DNA from: Egicoccus sp. AB-alg2
GTDB lineage: Bacteria; Actinomycetota; Nitriliruptoria; Nitriliruptorales; Nitriliruptoraceae
Direction: 5' to 3'
Assembly (NCBI RefSeq): GCF_041821065.1
Contig: NZ_JBGUAX010000004.1
Coordinates: 434,001-498,000, forward strand
Length of the DNA: 64,000 bases
The notes beneath the pieces are model-generated. The model worked only from the letters and a program-made list of their open reading frames with translations, was not told the DNA's origin and searched no databases. The translations under genes were made by a program, and so were the position numbers. Of this stretch, positions 25,414-33,547 are shown piece by piece (position 1 is the stretch's first letter; every line of letters starts with the position of its first letter).

Positions 25414-25853
25414 GCCCGGCCGACGACGCCACGCACGACCACCCGCCGCTCGACCCGACCGAGGTGTTCGAGCGGGCCGGCGGCATGGACGCGTTCGAGC
25501 AGCTCGTCGACGCGTTCTACGCCCGCGTGGAGCACGACGAGCTGTTGCGGCCCATGTACCCGGAGGACCTCGAACCCGGCAAGCGCCACCTCGCGCAGTT
25601 CCTTGCCCAGTACTGGGGCGCTGGCGACGTGTACTCCTCACATCGCGGCCACCCGCGCCTGCGCATGCGTCACGCGCCGTTCGACGTCACCCCCGAGGCG
25701 GCGCTGCGCTGGGCCGACCACATGAGCGCCGCCATCCGTGACCAGCAGTTCCACAGCGACGTCGAGGCACTCCTGCTGGCCTACGTGCAGCGCGCCACGC
25801 CGACGCTGATCAACCGGCTCCCCGACGACGTGGTACGCCTGCCGTCCGATTGA
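25410..25853 (+). CDS. group II truncated haemoglobin (TrHbO-like)
   Basis: A 147-residue 2-on-2 globin. GGMDAFEQLVDAFYARVEHDELLRPMYP is the A-B-C region with the early Tyr at B10. GHPRLRMRHAPFDVTPEAALRWADHM contains the proximal His (RMRH) and the Trp at G8 typical of group II. These proteins bind oxygen or NO at the heme and are linked to respiration and redox protection. It is translated from a GTG overlapping the upstream GNAT stop, so the two are coupled. Confidence 0.93.
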   Translation: MSPADDATHDHPPLDPTEVFERAGGMDAFEQLVDAFYARVEHDELLRPMYPEDLEPGKRHLAQFLAQYWGAGDVYSSHRGHPRLRMRHAPFDVTPEAALRWADHMSAAIRDQQFHSDVEALLLAYVQRATPTLINRLPDDVVRLPSD

Positions 25854-25889
25854 CGGGCCCGCGCACCACGTGCCTCGGCCAGGCGCGAC

Positions 25890-26729
25890 TCAGGCGCCGG
25901 TCGACGGGGCCGGCGCCGTCATGCGTCGCAGCGTCACGTCGCCGGTGGTCGACCGGACGCGCAGGACCAGGTCGGGGGCACCCGGAACACCCTCCGGGGC
26001 GGCGTCGAGTTCCGAACGGACCTTCCCGATCGTGCTGCTGAGGTCGAGGTGCAGCCCACGGCCCGGCGGCACGCCGATGTCGACGTTGCCGGTGGTGGCG
26101 GTGACCGCCAGCTGACCGTGGTCGGCACAGGCGATCCGCACGTCGCCGGCGGCGGCGGTGATCTTGACGTGCCCACCGACCCTGCCCAGGTCGATCGCGC
26201 CCGAGGCGGTGCGGATCTTCACGCCTCCCTCGACGGACACGACGTCCAGCGCGCCGGCCCCCGTGTCGACGTCCAGCGCGCCTCCCACCCGGCCCAGCCG
26301 GACGCGTCCGCTGGCGACCCGGACGGCGACGGAGCCGGTCACGTCGCCCAGCGTGACGTCCCCGGAGCCCGTCACCACGTCCACGTTGGCGAGGTCGAGT
26401 TGGGCCTGCACCCCAGCGGCGCCCGTGCGGGCCTGCAGTTCGCTGTCCGGCGGGCAGTGGATGGTGACGGCGACGCTGCCGCGGCCGGTCAGCGACCAGA
26501 CGCCGCTCAGCAGGTTGCGTCCGGGCAGGTGGACGACCAGACGTCGTCGGCCCCGCCCGGACTCCTCCAGACGCACCTCGGCGCGTCGCAGCAGTTCGTC
26601 CCCGGCCTCCCCGTGCGGGGTGAGCTCAACGCGCGCGTGGCCGGGTTCGGCAGGCAGGATGCGGACCTGCCCGGCGGTCAGTCGGCAGTCCACCCGCAGC
26701 TGACCGGTGATCTCGAAGTTCTGTTCCAT
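25890..26729 (-). CDS. DUF4097-family beta-helix repeat protein
   Basis: A 279-residue protein whose C-terminal two-thirds consists of about 20-residue beta repeats with GDVTLGDVTGSVAVRVASGRVRLGRVGGALDV-like alternation. This is the DUF4097/adhesin-like parallel beta-helix fold. No signal peptide or membrane helix is visible, so it is probably cytoplasmic. DUF4097 genes commonly follow a small HicB-like RHH gene in actinobacteria, as here (17-bp gap). The ATG at 26729 follows AGGAGCGAGCACC. Its function is not established. Confidence 0.8.
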   Translation of the reverse strand: MEQNFEITGQLRVDCRLTAGQVRILPAEPGHARVELTPHGEAGDELLRRAEVRLEESGRGRRRLVVHLPGRNLLSGVWSLTGRGSVAVTIHCPPDSELQARTGAAGVQAQLDLANVDVVTGSGDVTLGDVTGSVAVRVASGRVRLGRVGGALDVDTGAGALDVVSVEGGVKIRTASGAIDLGRVGGHVKITAAAGDVRIACADHGQLAVTATTGNVDIGVPPGRGLHLDLSSTIGKVRSELDAAPEGVPGAPDLVLRVRSTTGDVTLRRMTAPAPSTGA

Positions 26730-26746
26730 GGTGCTCGCTCCTGCTC

Positions 26747-27196
26747 CTAGCTGCGGGCCCACCCCGTGAGGCGGCTGCCGACGACCGGCGTCGTCGGTGG
26801 GCGGTGGACCATGGCGGACAGCCCGCGCACGATCCAGGTGTTGACGGACACGCCGTCACGGTCGGCCGCCTGGGTGACGGCGTCCTTCAGCGACTCCGGC
26901 AGACGCAGGGTCAGCCGTGCGTCGCCACCGCTCGGCGGCGGCGGTGGCGCGGCCACCGGTTCGTCGGGAACGGCGACCAGCGTCGCGTCGCGGCCGTCGA
27001 CGCGGACCTCGATGCGCATGCCGTCGAGTTGCCCGGTGAGCTCCGCGGCCAGGCTGCCGAGCAGGTCGAGCAGAGCGACGCGCATCCCGTCGTCCAGGGC
27101 GTCGGCCATCGCGTCCGCGGCCCGTCCGGCCTCGGGAGACAGTCCGGCGAGGGCGCGCAGGCGCTCGCGGACGGTCTCGATCGTGGTGGTGAGCAC
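26747..27196 (-). CDS. HicB-like ribbon-helix-helix regulator
   Basis: A 149-residue protein. The GTG at 27196 has GGAGGAGG just upstream and is preferred over the frame opening at 27280. An N-terminal helical region (TTTIETVRERLRALAGLSPEAG) and a Pro-rich hinge (APPPPPSGG) precede a C-terminal RHH domain, ARLTLRLPESLKDAVTQAADRDGVSVNTWIVRGLSAMV. This matches HicB/Arc-type proteins that bind tandem DNA sites as dimers of dimers. No HicA toxin gene is adjacent; the partner gene is DUF4097. A tandem 11-bp repeat upstream is its likely operator. Confidence 0.82.
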   Translation of the reverse strand: MLTTTIETVRERLRALAGLSPEAGRAADAMADALDDGMRVALLDLLGSLAAELTGQLDGMRIEVRVDGRDATLVAVPDEPVAAPPPPPSGGDARLTLRLPESLKDAVTQAADRDGVSVNTWIVRGLSAMVHRPPTTPVVGSRLTGWARS

Positions 27197-27559
27197 CGGC
27201 TCCTCCTCCGTTCCGGTGGCGGTCGGTGGCGGCACGGCCGGCGCGCTGGCGCGCGGAACGAGGTTCGCCGTCAGCAGCACCTCGTCCCTCCCGGCGCGTG
27301 TCCGTCACCGTGCTGTCGAGTTCGACAGCGTTATGACATCACTATGACATCACGCGACTTCACGGTCAAGGGATCACGTCGAGGCTCGGTCAAGGCGTCG
27401 ACGTCGATCGAGCCGCCGCCACGGGGGAGGTCGGTGTGCGCCGCGGACGGGCGGCACGGTTTCCCTCGTTGCGTGCATGGGCGGGTGCGGCGGGCCGTAC
27501 GCTGGCGACCTTCCGCTGCACGTCCCGTCCCTCCCGCTCGAATTCCGGAGTTGTCCCTC
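27197..27559. other. divergent intergenic region between the RHH regulator and serA
   Basis: These 363 bp hold the untranslated leader of the RHH gene, the operator/promoter described at 27312-27369, and about 190 bp before the serA start with no clear promoter or hairpin. It is much more AT-rich than its surroundings around 27330-27360. Confidence 0.6.
27312..27369 (-). promoter_or_regulatory. promoter with tandem operator repeats for the RHH-DUF4097 operon
   Basis: Read on the minus strand, TTGACC (27369-27364) and CATAGT (27346-27341) are separated by 17 bp and look like -35/-10 boxes. The direct repeat TATGACATCAC (plus strand, 27332-27342 and 27343-27353) covers the -10 region with exactly one 11-bp period. 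Each copy contains the near-palindrome ATGACAT. Next to it is an inverted repeat, GCTGTCGA-GT-TCGACAGC (27312-27329). RHH proteins bind such one-turn tandem sites, so autorepression is likely. Confidence 0.6.
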
Positions 27560-29140
27560 GTGAGGATCCTCGTTGCCGACCCGCTGGCCGAGGCCGGCGT
27601 CGCCGCGCTCGCCGAGCAGCACGACGTCGACGTCAAGACCGGGCTGTCCAAGGACGAACTGCTCGAGATCGTCGGCGCCTACGACGCCGTCGTCGTTCGT
27701 TCCCAGACCACCATCGACGCCGACGTCTTCGCCGCGGCGACGAACCTGAAGGTCGTCGCGCGCGCCGGGGTCGGACTGGACAACGTCGACGTCGAGGCCG
27801 CCACCAGGCACGGCGTGATCGTCTGCAACGCGCCGCAGTCCAACATCGTGTCGGCCGCCGAGCACACCGTCGCGCTGCTGCTGTCGCTGGCCCGCAACAT
27901 CCCCCAGGCCCACGCCGCGCTGGTGGAGGGCAAGTGGGAACGCTCGAAGTGGTCGGGCACGGAACTGCACGACAAGACCCTGGGGGTCCTCGGGCTGGGC
28001 CGGATCGGCACGCTCGTGGCCCAGCGTTGCCACGCCTTCGGCATGCGCCTGGTCGCCTACGACCCCTTCGTCGCGCCCGAGCGCGCCGCCCGCCTGGGCG
28101 TCGAGTTGGTCGAGACGGTCGACGAGGTGCTGCGACGGGCCGACTTCATCACCGTCCACCTGCCCAAGACCCCGGAGACGGTCGGTCTGCTGGACGCCGA
28201 ACGGCTGAAGCTGATGAAGCCGACCGCCCGGCTGCTCAACGTCGCCCGGGGCGGGATCGTGGACGAGCAGGCGCTAGCCGACGCGCTGCGCGACGGCGTC
28301 ATCGCCGGCGCCGCGATCGACGTTTTCGCGTCCGAGCCGACCACGGCTTCGCCGCTGTTCGGGCTGGCGAACGCGGTCGTGACCCCGCACCTCGGCGCGT
28401 CCACCGAGGAGGCGCAGGACAAGGCCGGCACCCAGGTGGCCGACTACGTCAACCTGGCGCTGGCCGGTGAGTTCGTGCCCTCGGCCGTCAACGTCCAGGG
28501 CGGTCCGGTCGACGAGGACGTCAAGCCGTTCCTGCCACTGGGCGAGAAGCTGGGTCGCCTGCTGACCGCGCTCACGGACAACGGCCTGGCCGGTGACGTC
28601 ACGGTGGAGTATTGCGGCCAGCTCGCCGACCACGATGCCCGCGTCGTCGGACTCAGCGTGCTGAAGGGCATGCTCTCGGCCGTCGCCAGCGAGCCCGTCA
28701 CCTACGTCAACGCGCCGCTGCTGGCGGACGAGCGGGGCCTGCGCGTGCGTGAGATCTCCGATCCGCACTCCGAGGACTACGTCTCGCTGCTGCGGGTGTC
28801 CGGGGCGACCCGCGACGGCTCCGCCATCCGGGTGGCGGGCACACTGCTGCATCCCGGCGCGCGCGAACGTCTCGTCGAGGTCTGGAACACGCCGGTCGAC
28901 GTCGAGCCGGCCGCGCACATGGCGTTCTTCCGCTACGAGGACCGGCCCGGCGTCGTCGGCACCGTGGGGACCGGCTTCGGCGAGGCCGGCGTCAACATCG
29001 CCGCCGCCCAGGTGGGTCGCGCGGAGGCCGGTGGCGAGGCCATCATGGCCCTGTCGCTCGACGACGCCGTGCCGCGCGACGTGCTCGAACACATCACGAC
29101 ACAGATCGGCGCCAGCGAGGGTCGGGGGATCTCCCTCTAG
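27560..29140 (+). CDS. serA: D-3-phosphoglycerate dehydrogenase
   Basis: A 526-residue long-form SerA. The substrate/NAD domains include VVVRSQTTIDADVF, ARAGVGLDNVD, the NAD motif VLGLGRIGTLVAQR, NVARGGIVDEQALADAL and the catalytic His in TPHLGASTEEAQ. An intervening ASB domain follows, then a C-terminal ACT domain (MAFFRYEDRPGVVGTVGTGFGEAGVNIAAAQVGR) for serine feedback. It catalyses the first step of serine synthesis. The GTG at 27560 was chosen because family members start with RILVADPLAEAG at this point; a longer open frame upstream crosses the RHH promoter. Confidence 0.96.
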   Translation: MRILVADPLAEAGVAALAEQHDVDVKTGLSKDELLEIVGAYDAVVVRSQTTIDADVFAAATNLKVVARAGVGLDNVDVEAATRHGVIVCNAPQSNIVSAAEHTVALLLSLARNIPQAHAALVEGKWERSKWSGTELHDKTLGVLGLGRIGTLVAQRCHAFGMRLVAYDPFVAPERAARLGVELVETVDEVLRRADFITVHLPKTPETVGLLDAERLKLMKPTARLLNVARGGIVDEQALADALRDGVIAGAAIDVFASEPTTASPLFGLANAVVTPHLGASTEEAQDKAGTQVADYVNLALAGEFVPSAVNVQGGPVDEDVKPFLPLGEKLGRLLTALTDNGLAGDVTVEYCGQLADHDARVVGLSVLKGMLSAVASEPVTYVNAPLLADERGLRVREISDPHSEDYVSLLRVSGATRDGSAIRVAGTLLHPGARERLVEVWNTPVDVEPAAHMAFFRYEDRPGVVGTVGTGFGEAGVNIAAAQVGRAEAGGEAIMALSLDDAVPRDVLEHITTQIGASEGRGISL

Positions 29141-29173
29141 CCCGAGGTGCCGGCGGGACGCCACGAGGTGACC

Positions 29174-30847
29174 ATGCCGCCCGACCGCCGCCGATGGATC
29201 CACCGGCTCCTGCCCTGGCCACGGCGGCGGTTCGTGCTCGCGCTCGACCTCTCGCGGCCCGTCACCGACGGCGCGCCCGGCAGCCCCGTCGCCCGCATGG
29301 CCGGCGCCCGCGGGCCGTCGTTGCGGGAGGTCGTCGCCGCGCTCGAGGAGGCCGCCCGCGACCGGCGCGTCGGCGCGCTGGTCGCCCGGGTCGACGCCCC
29401 CGCCGACAGCTGGGCACACGCACAGGAACTGGCCGGCGCCGTCCGGGCGTTCCGCGCCAGCGGCAAGCCGACGTTCGCGCACGCCCAGACCTTCAGCGAG
29501 GCCGGGGACGCCGTGCTGGCGTACCTCGTCGCCTCCGCCTTCGAGGAGGTCCACCTCCAGCCGACCGGCGAGGTCGGCGTCGTGGGGGTCGGCGTCGTGC
29601 AGCCCTTCGTCGCCGATCTGCTCGACAAGCTCGGCGTCGTCCCCCAGCTCGACCATCGCCACGAGTTCAAGACCGCCAAGAACCTGCTCACCGAACGGGC
29701 CTTCACCGAGGCCCACCGGGAAGCCGCCGACCGCATCGTGGCGAACCTGCAGGAGCAACTGCTCGACGCGGTGGTGGGTGGACGGGGCCTCGCCCGCGAC
29801 CGGGCGGCCGAGCTTGTCGACCGTGCACCATTGCTGGCCGAGGAGGCGCGCGACCACCACCTCGTCGACCGCCTCGCCTATCGCGACCAGACCATGGCGG
29901 CCGCCTTCGCGCGGGTCGGGCCGCAGGCACGGCTGCTGACGCTGCGCCAGTACGTCGCCCTGCTGCGGCGACGTCAGCGCCCCGACCAGCCGACGGTCGC
30001 GCTGATCCATGGTCGCGGCGCCATCCAGGTCGGTCGCGGCCGGCCGTCGCCGCTCGGACCGGTCATGGGCGCCGACACGGTCGTGACGGCCTTCCAGCAG
30101 GCCGTCCGCGACCAGCGGGTCCGTGCGATCGTCTTCCGCGTGGACAGCGGCGGCGGCTCCGCGGTCGCCAGCGACGCCATCCGGCGGGCCGTCGCCTACG
30201 CCCGCGAGGCCGGGACCCCGGTCGTGGTGTCGATGGGCAGCCTCGCCGGGTCCGGTGGCTACTGGATCGCGATGGACGCCGACCGCATCCTGGCCTCGCC
30301 CGCGACGCTGACCGGCTCCATCGGCGTGGTGTACGGCAAGCTCGTGGCCCGCGAGCTGCGGCACAAGGTCGGGATCACCACCGACGAGGTGCACCGGGGC
30401 GCGAACGCGCTGATGTTCTCCAGCGACCAGCCGTTCACCGACGCGCAGTGGGATCAGGTCGGGCAACTGCTCGACCGGGTCTACGACGACTTCGTCGAGC
30501 GGGTGGCGGCCGGGCGCGGGCTGCCACGCGAGCAGGTGCAGCAGATCGCGCGCGGCCGGGTGTGGACCGGTGCCGACGCCCGCCAGCGAGGCCTGGTCGA
30601 CGAGCTCGGCGGCTACCGCGAGGCCTTCGCCGCCGCACGCCGGTTGGCGGGGCTGCCCGCGGACGCGCGGCTACGGGTCCGCGTGCTGCCGCGACTGCCC
30701 GCGTCCCACCGTCTGGGGCTGCGCCCGGGCGCCGCCGCCGGGCTACGGGCCGTGCTCGGCCGCCTCGAGGCGACCGTCGACGACCCCGCGGGGGCGCACG
30801 CCCGCATGCCCGATTGGGCCGGGCCCGCGGCACGACCGGGCCGGTGA
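29174..30847 (+). CDS. sppA: signal peptide peptidase SppA, 67K type
   Basis: A 557-residue double-domain protease. The general-base Lys lies in the N-terminal half (HEFKTAKN, probably K166) and the nucleophile Ser in the C-terminal half (S360 in SMGSLAGSGGYWIAMDADRI), as in E. coli SppA. SPATLTGSIGVVYGKLV and HRGANALMFSSDQPFT are further family blocks. SppA cleaves remnant signal peptides. Unlike E. coli SppA, no N-terminal membrane helix is visible; the start is Arg/Trp-rich (RRRWIHRLLPWPRRR). The start at 29174 is chosen by position; GTG codons at 29147 and 29168 are alternatives. Confidence 0.87.
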   Translation: MPPDRRRWIHRLLPWPRRRFVLALDLSRPVTDGAPGSPVARMAGARGPSLREVVAALEEAARDRRVGALVARVDAPADSWAHAQELAGAVRAFRASGKPTFAHAQTFSEAGDAVLAYLVASAFEEVHLQPTGEVGVVGVGVVQPFVADLLDKLGVVPQLDHRHEFKTAKNLLTERAFTEAHREAADRIVANLQEQLLDAVVGGRGLARDRAAELVDRAPLLAEEARDHHLVDRLAYRDQTMAAAFARVGPQARLLTLRQYVALLRRRQRPDQPTVALIHGRGAIQVGRGRPSPLGPVMGADTVVTAFQQAVRDQRVRAIVFRVDSGGGSAVASDAIRRAVAYAREAGTPVVVSMGSLAGSGGYWIAMDADRILASPATLTGSIGVVYGKLVARELRHKVGITTDEVHRGANALMFSSDQPFTDAQWDQVGQLLDRVYDDFVERVAAGRGLPREQVQQIARGRVWTGADARQRGLVDELGGYREAFAAARRLAGLPADARLRVRVLPRLPASHRLGLRPGAAAGLRAVLGRLEATVDDPAGAHARMPDWAGPAARPGR

Positions 30848-30874
30848 CCGCCGAGCGACGACGGGCGTCGGCGG

Positions 30875-32101
30875 TCAGACGACCGTGCGGCGACGATGGT
30901 GTTCCGGCCGGTCCCAGTCGCCGCTGCGCAGCAGTTGCGCGAGCACCTGCACGGCGTCGTGGACGTCGACGTGGCGCACGTACAGCGGCGCGAAGCCGAA
31001 GCGCACGAGGTCGGGCGGCCGGTGGTCCGGGATCACGCCCCGGCCGATCAGGGCCTGCGTCAGCGCGTACGCCTCGCGGTGGCGCAGCGAGACCTGCGCG
31101 CCGCGGGCGGCCGGGTCGCGCGGCGAGACCACCTCGACCTCGTCACCGCAGTGGGCATCGACCAGCGCGACGAACGTCTCCGTGAGGCTGCGCGCCTTGG
31201 CGTCGAGGTCGGCCGGCGAGACGCCCTCGAAGGCCGCCAGCGCCGTGTCCAACGCCGCGGTCGACAGCACGTGCGGGGTGCCGACCTGGAACCGGCGGGC
31301 GTCGGCGGCCGGCTCGTAGTCGAGGGCGAACGCGAACGGACGGGCGTGCCCGAACCAGCCACGCACCGGGGTGTCCGCCGCCTCGTGCCAGCGCCGCGCG
31401 ACGAAGAGGTAGGCCGGCGCCCCGGGCCCGCCGTTGAGGTACTTGTAGGAGCAGCCGACCGCGAAGTCGGCGTCCCAGGCGTGCAGGTCGACCTCGATGG
31501 CGCCCGTCGAGTGCGCCAGGTCCCACACCGTGACCGCGCCGACCTCGTGTGCCGCGGCGGTGAGCGCGGCCGCGTCGCGCCGTGCGCCCGTGCGGTAGTC
31601 GACCTGCGTCAACGCCAGCACCGCCACGTCGTGGTCGAGCGCCGCCGGGACCTCGTCGGGGGCGACCACGCGCACCTCGAGGTCGCCGCGGACGTGCGCG
31701 AGCCCGCCGGCCACGTACACGTCGGTCGGGAAGTTGCCGTCGTCGGTCAGCAGCACCCGCCGCTCCGGCCGCAGGGCGCGGGCCGCGGCCAGGGCCTTGA
31801 ACAGGTTCACCGAGGTCGAGTCGCCCACCGCCAGTTCGTCCGTGGCGGCGCCGAGCAGCGGTGCCAGCCGGCTGGCGACCCGGGCCGGCAGGTCGACCCA
31901 GGCGGCCTCGTTCCAGGACCGGATCAGCCCGACGCCCCATTCCTGCTCGACGACCGTGCGCAGCCGGTCCGCGACCCCGTGTGGCAGGGCTCCGAGCGAG
32001 TTGCCGTCGAGGTAGACGACCCCGTCGGGCAGCGCGAACCGGCCTCGCCGGTCCGCGAGCGGGTCCCGATCGTCGCGCATGGCGCAGGCCGCGCGGTCCA
32101 T
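30875..32101 (-). CDS. kynU: kynureninase
   Basis: A 408-residue PLP enzyme. RFALPDGVVYLDGNSLGALP is the N-terminal kynureninase block, DDGNFPTDVYVAGGL and TVWDLAHSTGAIEVDLHAWDADFAVGCSYKYLNGGPGAPAYLFV surround the PLP Lys (in SYKYLNGGPG), and RFQVGTPHVLS follows. It hydrolyses kynurenine or 3-hydroxykynurenine to (hydroxy)anthranilate plus alanine. The ATG at 32101 has AAGGGAG upstream; the internal ATG at codon 8 is the alternative. No tryptophan dioxygenase or formamidase is nearby. It is divergent from the fab operon and shares its control region. Confidence 0.94.
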   Translation of the reverse strand: MDRAACAMRDDRDPLADRRGRFALPDGVVYLDGNSLGALPHGVADRLRTVVEQEWGVGLIRSWNEAAWVDLPARVASRLAPLLGAATDELAVGDSTSVNLFKALAAARALRPERRVLLTDDGNFPTDVYVAGGLAHVRGDLEVRVVAPDEVPAALDHDVAVLALTQVDYRTGARRDAAALTAAAHEVGAVTVWDLAHSTGAIEVDLHAWDADFAVGCSYKYLNGGPGAPAYLFVARRWHEAADTPVRGWFGHARPFAFALDYEPAADARRFQVGTPHVLSTAALDTALAAFEGVSPADLDAKARSLTETFVALVDAHCGDEVEVVSPRDPAARGAQVSLRHREAYALTQALIGRGVIPDHRPPDLVRFGFAPLYVRHVDVHDAVQVLAQLLRSGDWDRPEHHRRRTVV

Positions 32102-32215
32102 GCATCTCCCTTCTCGCGCATCGCAACCCCGGCAACGTAGTGCGAAGCCGCAGGTGAGCGCGGGTCCGGCGCCGGTCCGCGCGGTGGGCACGGGCCGGGT
32201 GCCGGCGGGGGGTCC

Positions 32216-32279
32216 TTGACAAGACACTGACGTCGGTGTCAACTCGTGCCGATCTGAAATTGACGTCGGTGTCAACTCG
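32216..32279. promoter_or_regulatory. fabD promoter with duplicated operator
   Basis: A perfect -35 TTGACA sits at 32216-32221. The 19-bp sequence TGACGTCGGTGTCAACTCG occurs exactly twice, at 32228-32246 and 32261-32279 (33-bp period, about three helical turns). Each copy contains the inverted repeat TGAC-N6-GTCA, extended to TTGAC-N6-GTCAA in the second. The first copy covers the expected -10 region. A palindromic dimer site repeated on one DNA face fits a TetR- or FadR-type lipid regulator acting on fabD and perhaps kynU. Confidence 0.65.
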
Positions 32280-32355
32280 CATCCACGTCCAGGTCCCCCT
32301 CCCTCCCGTCCACCCGTCCCCTCCACCCTCCCGTTCGCCTCGTGAAGGAGCCTGC

Positions 32356-33273
32356 GTGCGTCTCGCGTTCGTGTTCCCCGGTCAGGGTTCCTACCGGACC
32401 GGCTGCCTCGACCCCTGGGACGGCCACCCCGCCCTCGCCATGGTCGACCAGGTGACCGACGCGATCGGCCGCAGTGTGCGTGACCTCGCGACCGACGAGG
32501 GGACCGGCGCCCGCACCGCCGATGCCCAGCCCACCATCATGACCGCGTCGCTCGTCGCCTGGAAGGCGCTCACCGACGCCGGTGTGACGCCCGACGTGGT
32601 CGCGGGCCACAGCCTGGGAGAGGCCACCGCCGCCATCGCCGCCGGGGCGTTGCCGGTCGCCGACGGGGCCCGTGTCGTCGCCGCTCGCGGCGAGGCGATG
32701 GGCCGCGCCTGCGCCGCCAACCCCGGCGGCATGGCCGCGCTGGTCAAGCTCCAGCCGGATGCCGTGCAGGTCCTGGTCGACGAGGACCCGGATCTGGTGA
32801 TCGCCAACGACAACGCGCCCGGCCAGGTCGTGCTCGCCGGCACGCCGGAGGCCATCGGCCGCATCCGCGATCGCGCCCGTGAGGCCGGTGGCCGGGCCCT
32901 GCCCCTGGACGTCGAGGGGGCGTTCCACTCGCCGGCGATGGCGCCGGCCGTGGACGCCCTGGCCGCGGCGCTCGCCGACGCCGAGGTGCGCACGCCGGCC
33001 CTGCCGCTCGTGACCGGGACCACCACGGAGGTCCTGCGCGACGGCACCGCCATCCGCGACGCGCTGGTCGCGGGTGTGCTGGCCCCGGTCCGGTGGCGCG
33101 AACTGCAGGGTCGCCTGGCCGAGCTGGGCGTCACCGACCTCGTCGAGGTCGGGCCCGGCGGCGTGCTGGCCGGGCTCGCCAAGCGCACGGTCCCCGACGT
33201 GCGCGTGCACACCGTGGCCACCCCCGAGGACGTCGACGCCGTCGCCGCGCAGTTCGCCGGCGCCCGCGCCTGA
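32356..33273 (+). CDS. fabD: malonyl-CoA:ACP transacylase
   Basis: A 305-residue transacylase: [12 protein letters not shown] at the start, the nucleophile S86 in [11 protein letters not shown], the conserved Arg in [10 protein letters not shown] and the active His in EGAFHSPAM. It loads malonyl groups from CoA to ACP. The GTG at 32356 has GAAGGAG five bases upstream and heads the FAS II operon. The frame is open further upstream, but that part covers the duplicated operator. The protein is a stand-alone FabD, not part of a type I synthase. Confidence 0.95.
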   Translation: MRLAFVFPGQGSYRTGCLDPWDGHPALAMVDQVTDAIGRSVRDLATDEGTGARTADAQPTIMTASLVAWKALTDAGVTPDVVAGHSLGEATAAIAAGALPVADGARVVAARGEAMGRACAANPGGMAALVKLQPDAVQVLVDEDPDLVIANDNAPGQVVLAGTPEAIGRIRDRAREAGGRALPLDVEGAFHSPAMAPAVDALAAALADAEVRTPALPLVTGTTTEVLRDGTAIRDALVAGVLAPVRWRELQGRLAELGVTDLVEVGPGGVLAGLAKRTVPDVRVHTVATPEDVDAVAAQFAGARA

Positions 33274-33316
33274 CCGCCCCCTCGAACCACCGCCTCGTAC
33301 GACCGGAGCCAACGCG

Positions 33317-33547
33317 ATGATCCCCATCCCTGCCATGTCCGTTCTCACCTCGCCGGTGGACGGCCGGGTGCGCACCCTCGTCGCCGCCGACACGGTCGTG
33401 CACCGCGGCGACGTCGTCGCCACGGTCGAGGGCGCCTACGGCCCCGCCGAGGTCCGCGCGTCCTGCAACGGTCGCATCGGTGGCGCCCTGGCCGGGACCC
33501 GTCAGGCCGTGTCGGCCGGCGAGGGCGTGCTGTGGGTGCGCCGGTGA
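33317..33547 (+). CDS. small barrel-sandwich (biotinyl/lipoyl-fold) protein without the attachment lysine
   Basis: A 76-residue protein between fabD and fab[40 protein letters not shown] followed by [28 protein letters not shown] follows the strand pattern of biotin carboxyl carrier or lipoyl domains ([22 protein letters not shown]). Where BCCP has EAMKM, this protein has EGAYG, and it contains no lysine at all. It cannot be biotinylated or lipoylated in the normal way. Its stop overlaps the fabH start in a GTGA, so it is translated with the operon. It may be a structural or regulatory partner of AccD or FabH. Its function is unknown. Confidence 0.75.
   Translation: MIPIPAMSVLTSPVDGRVRTLVAADTVVHRGDVVATVEGAYGPAEVRASCNGRIGGALAGTRQAVSAGEGVLWVRR

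Noticed and set aside
26747-27196. A HicAB toxin-antitoxin system
   Set aside because: Only the HicB-like RHH part is present; no HicA-type small toxin gene is adjacent and the partner is DUF4097.
28274-30466. 730-codon minus-strand frame opposite serA and sppA
   Set aside because: The plus strand carries intact SerA and SppA motifs. The minus translation is compositionally biased and matches no family.
33317-33547. Calling the small fab-operon protein a biotin carboxyl carrier protein
   Set aside because: It has no lysine at all and the EAMKM site reads EGAYG, so a carrier role is not supported.
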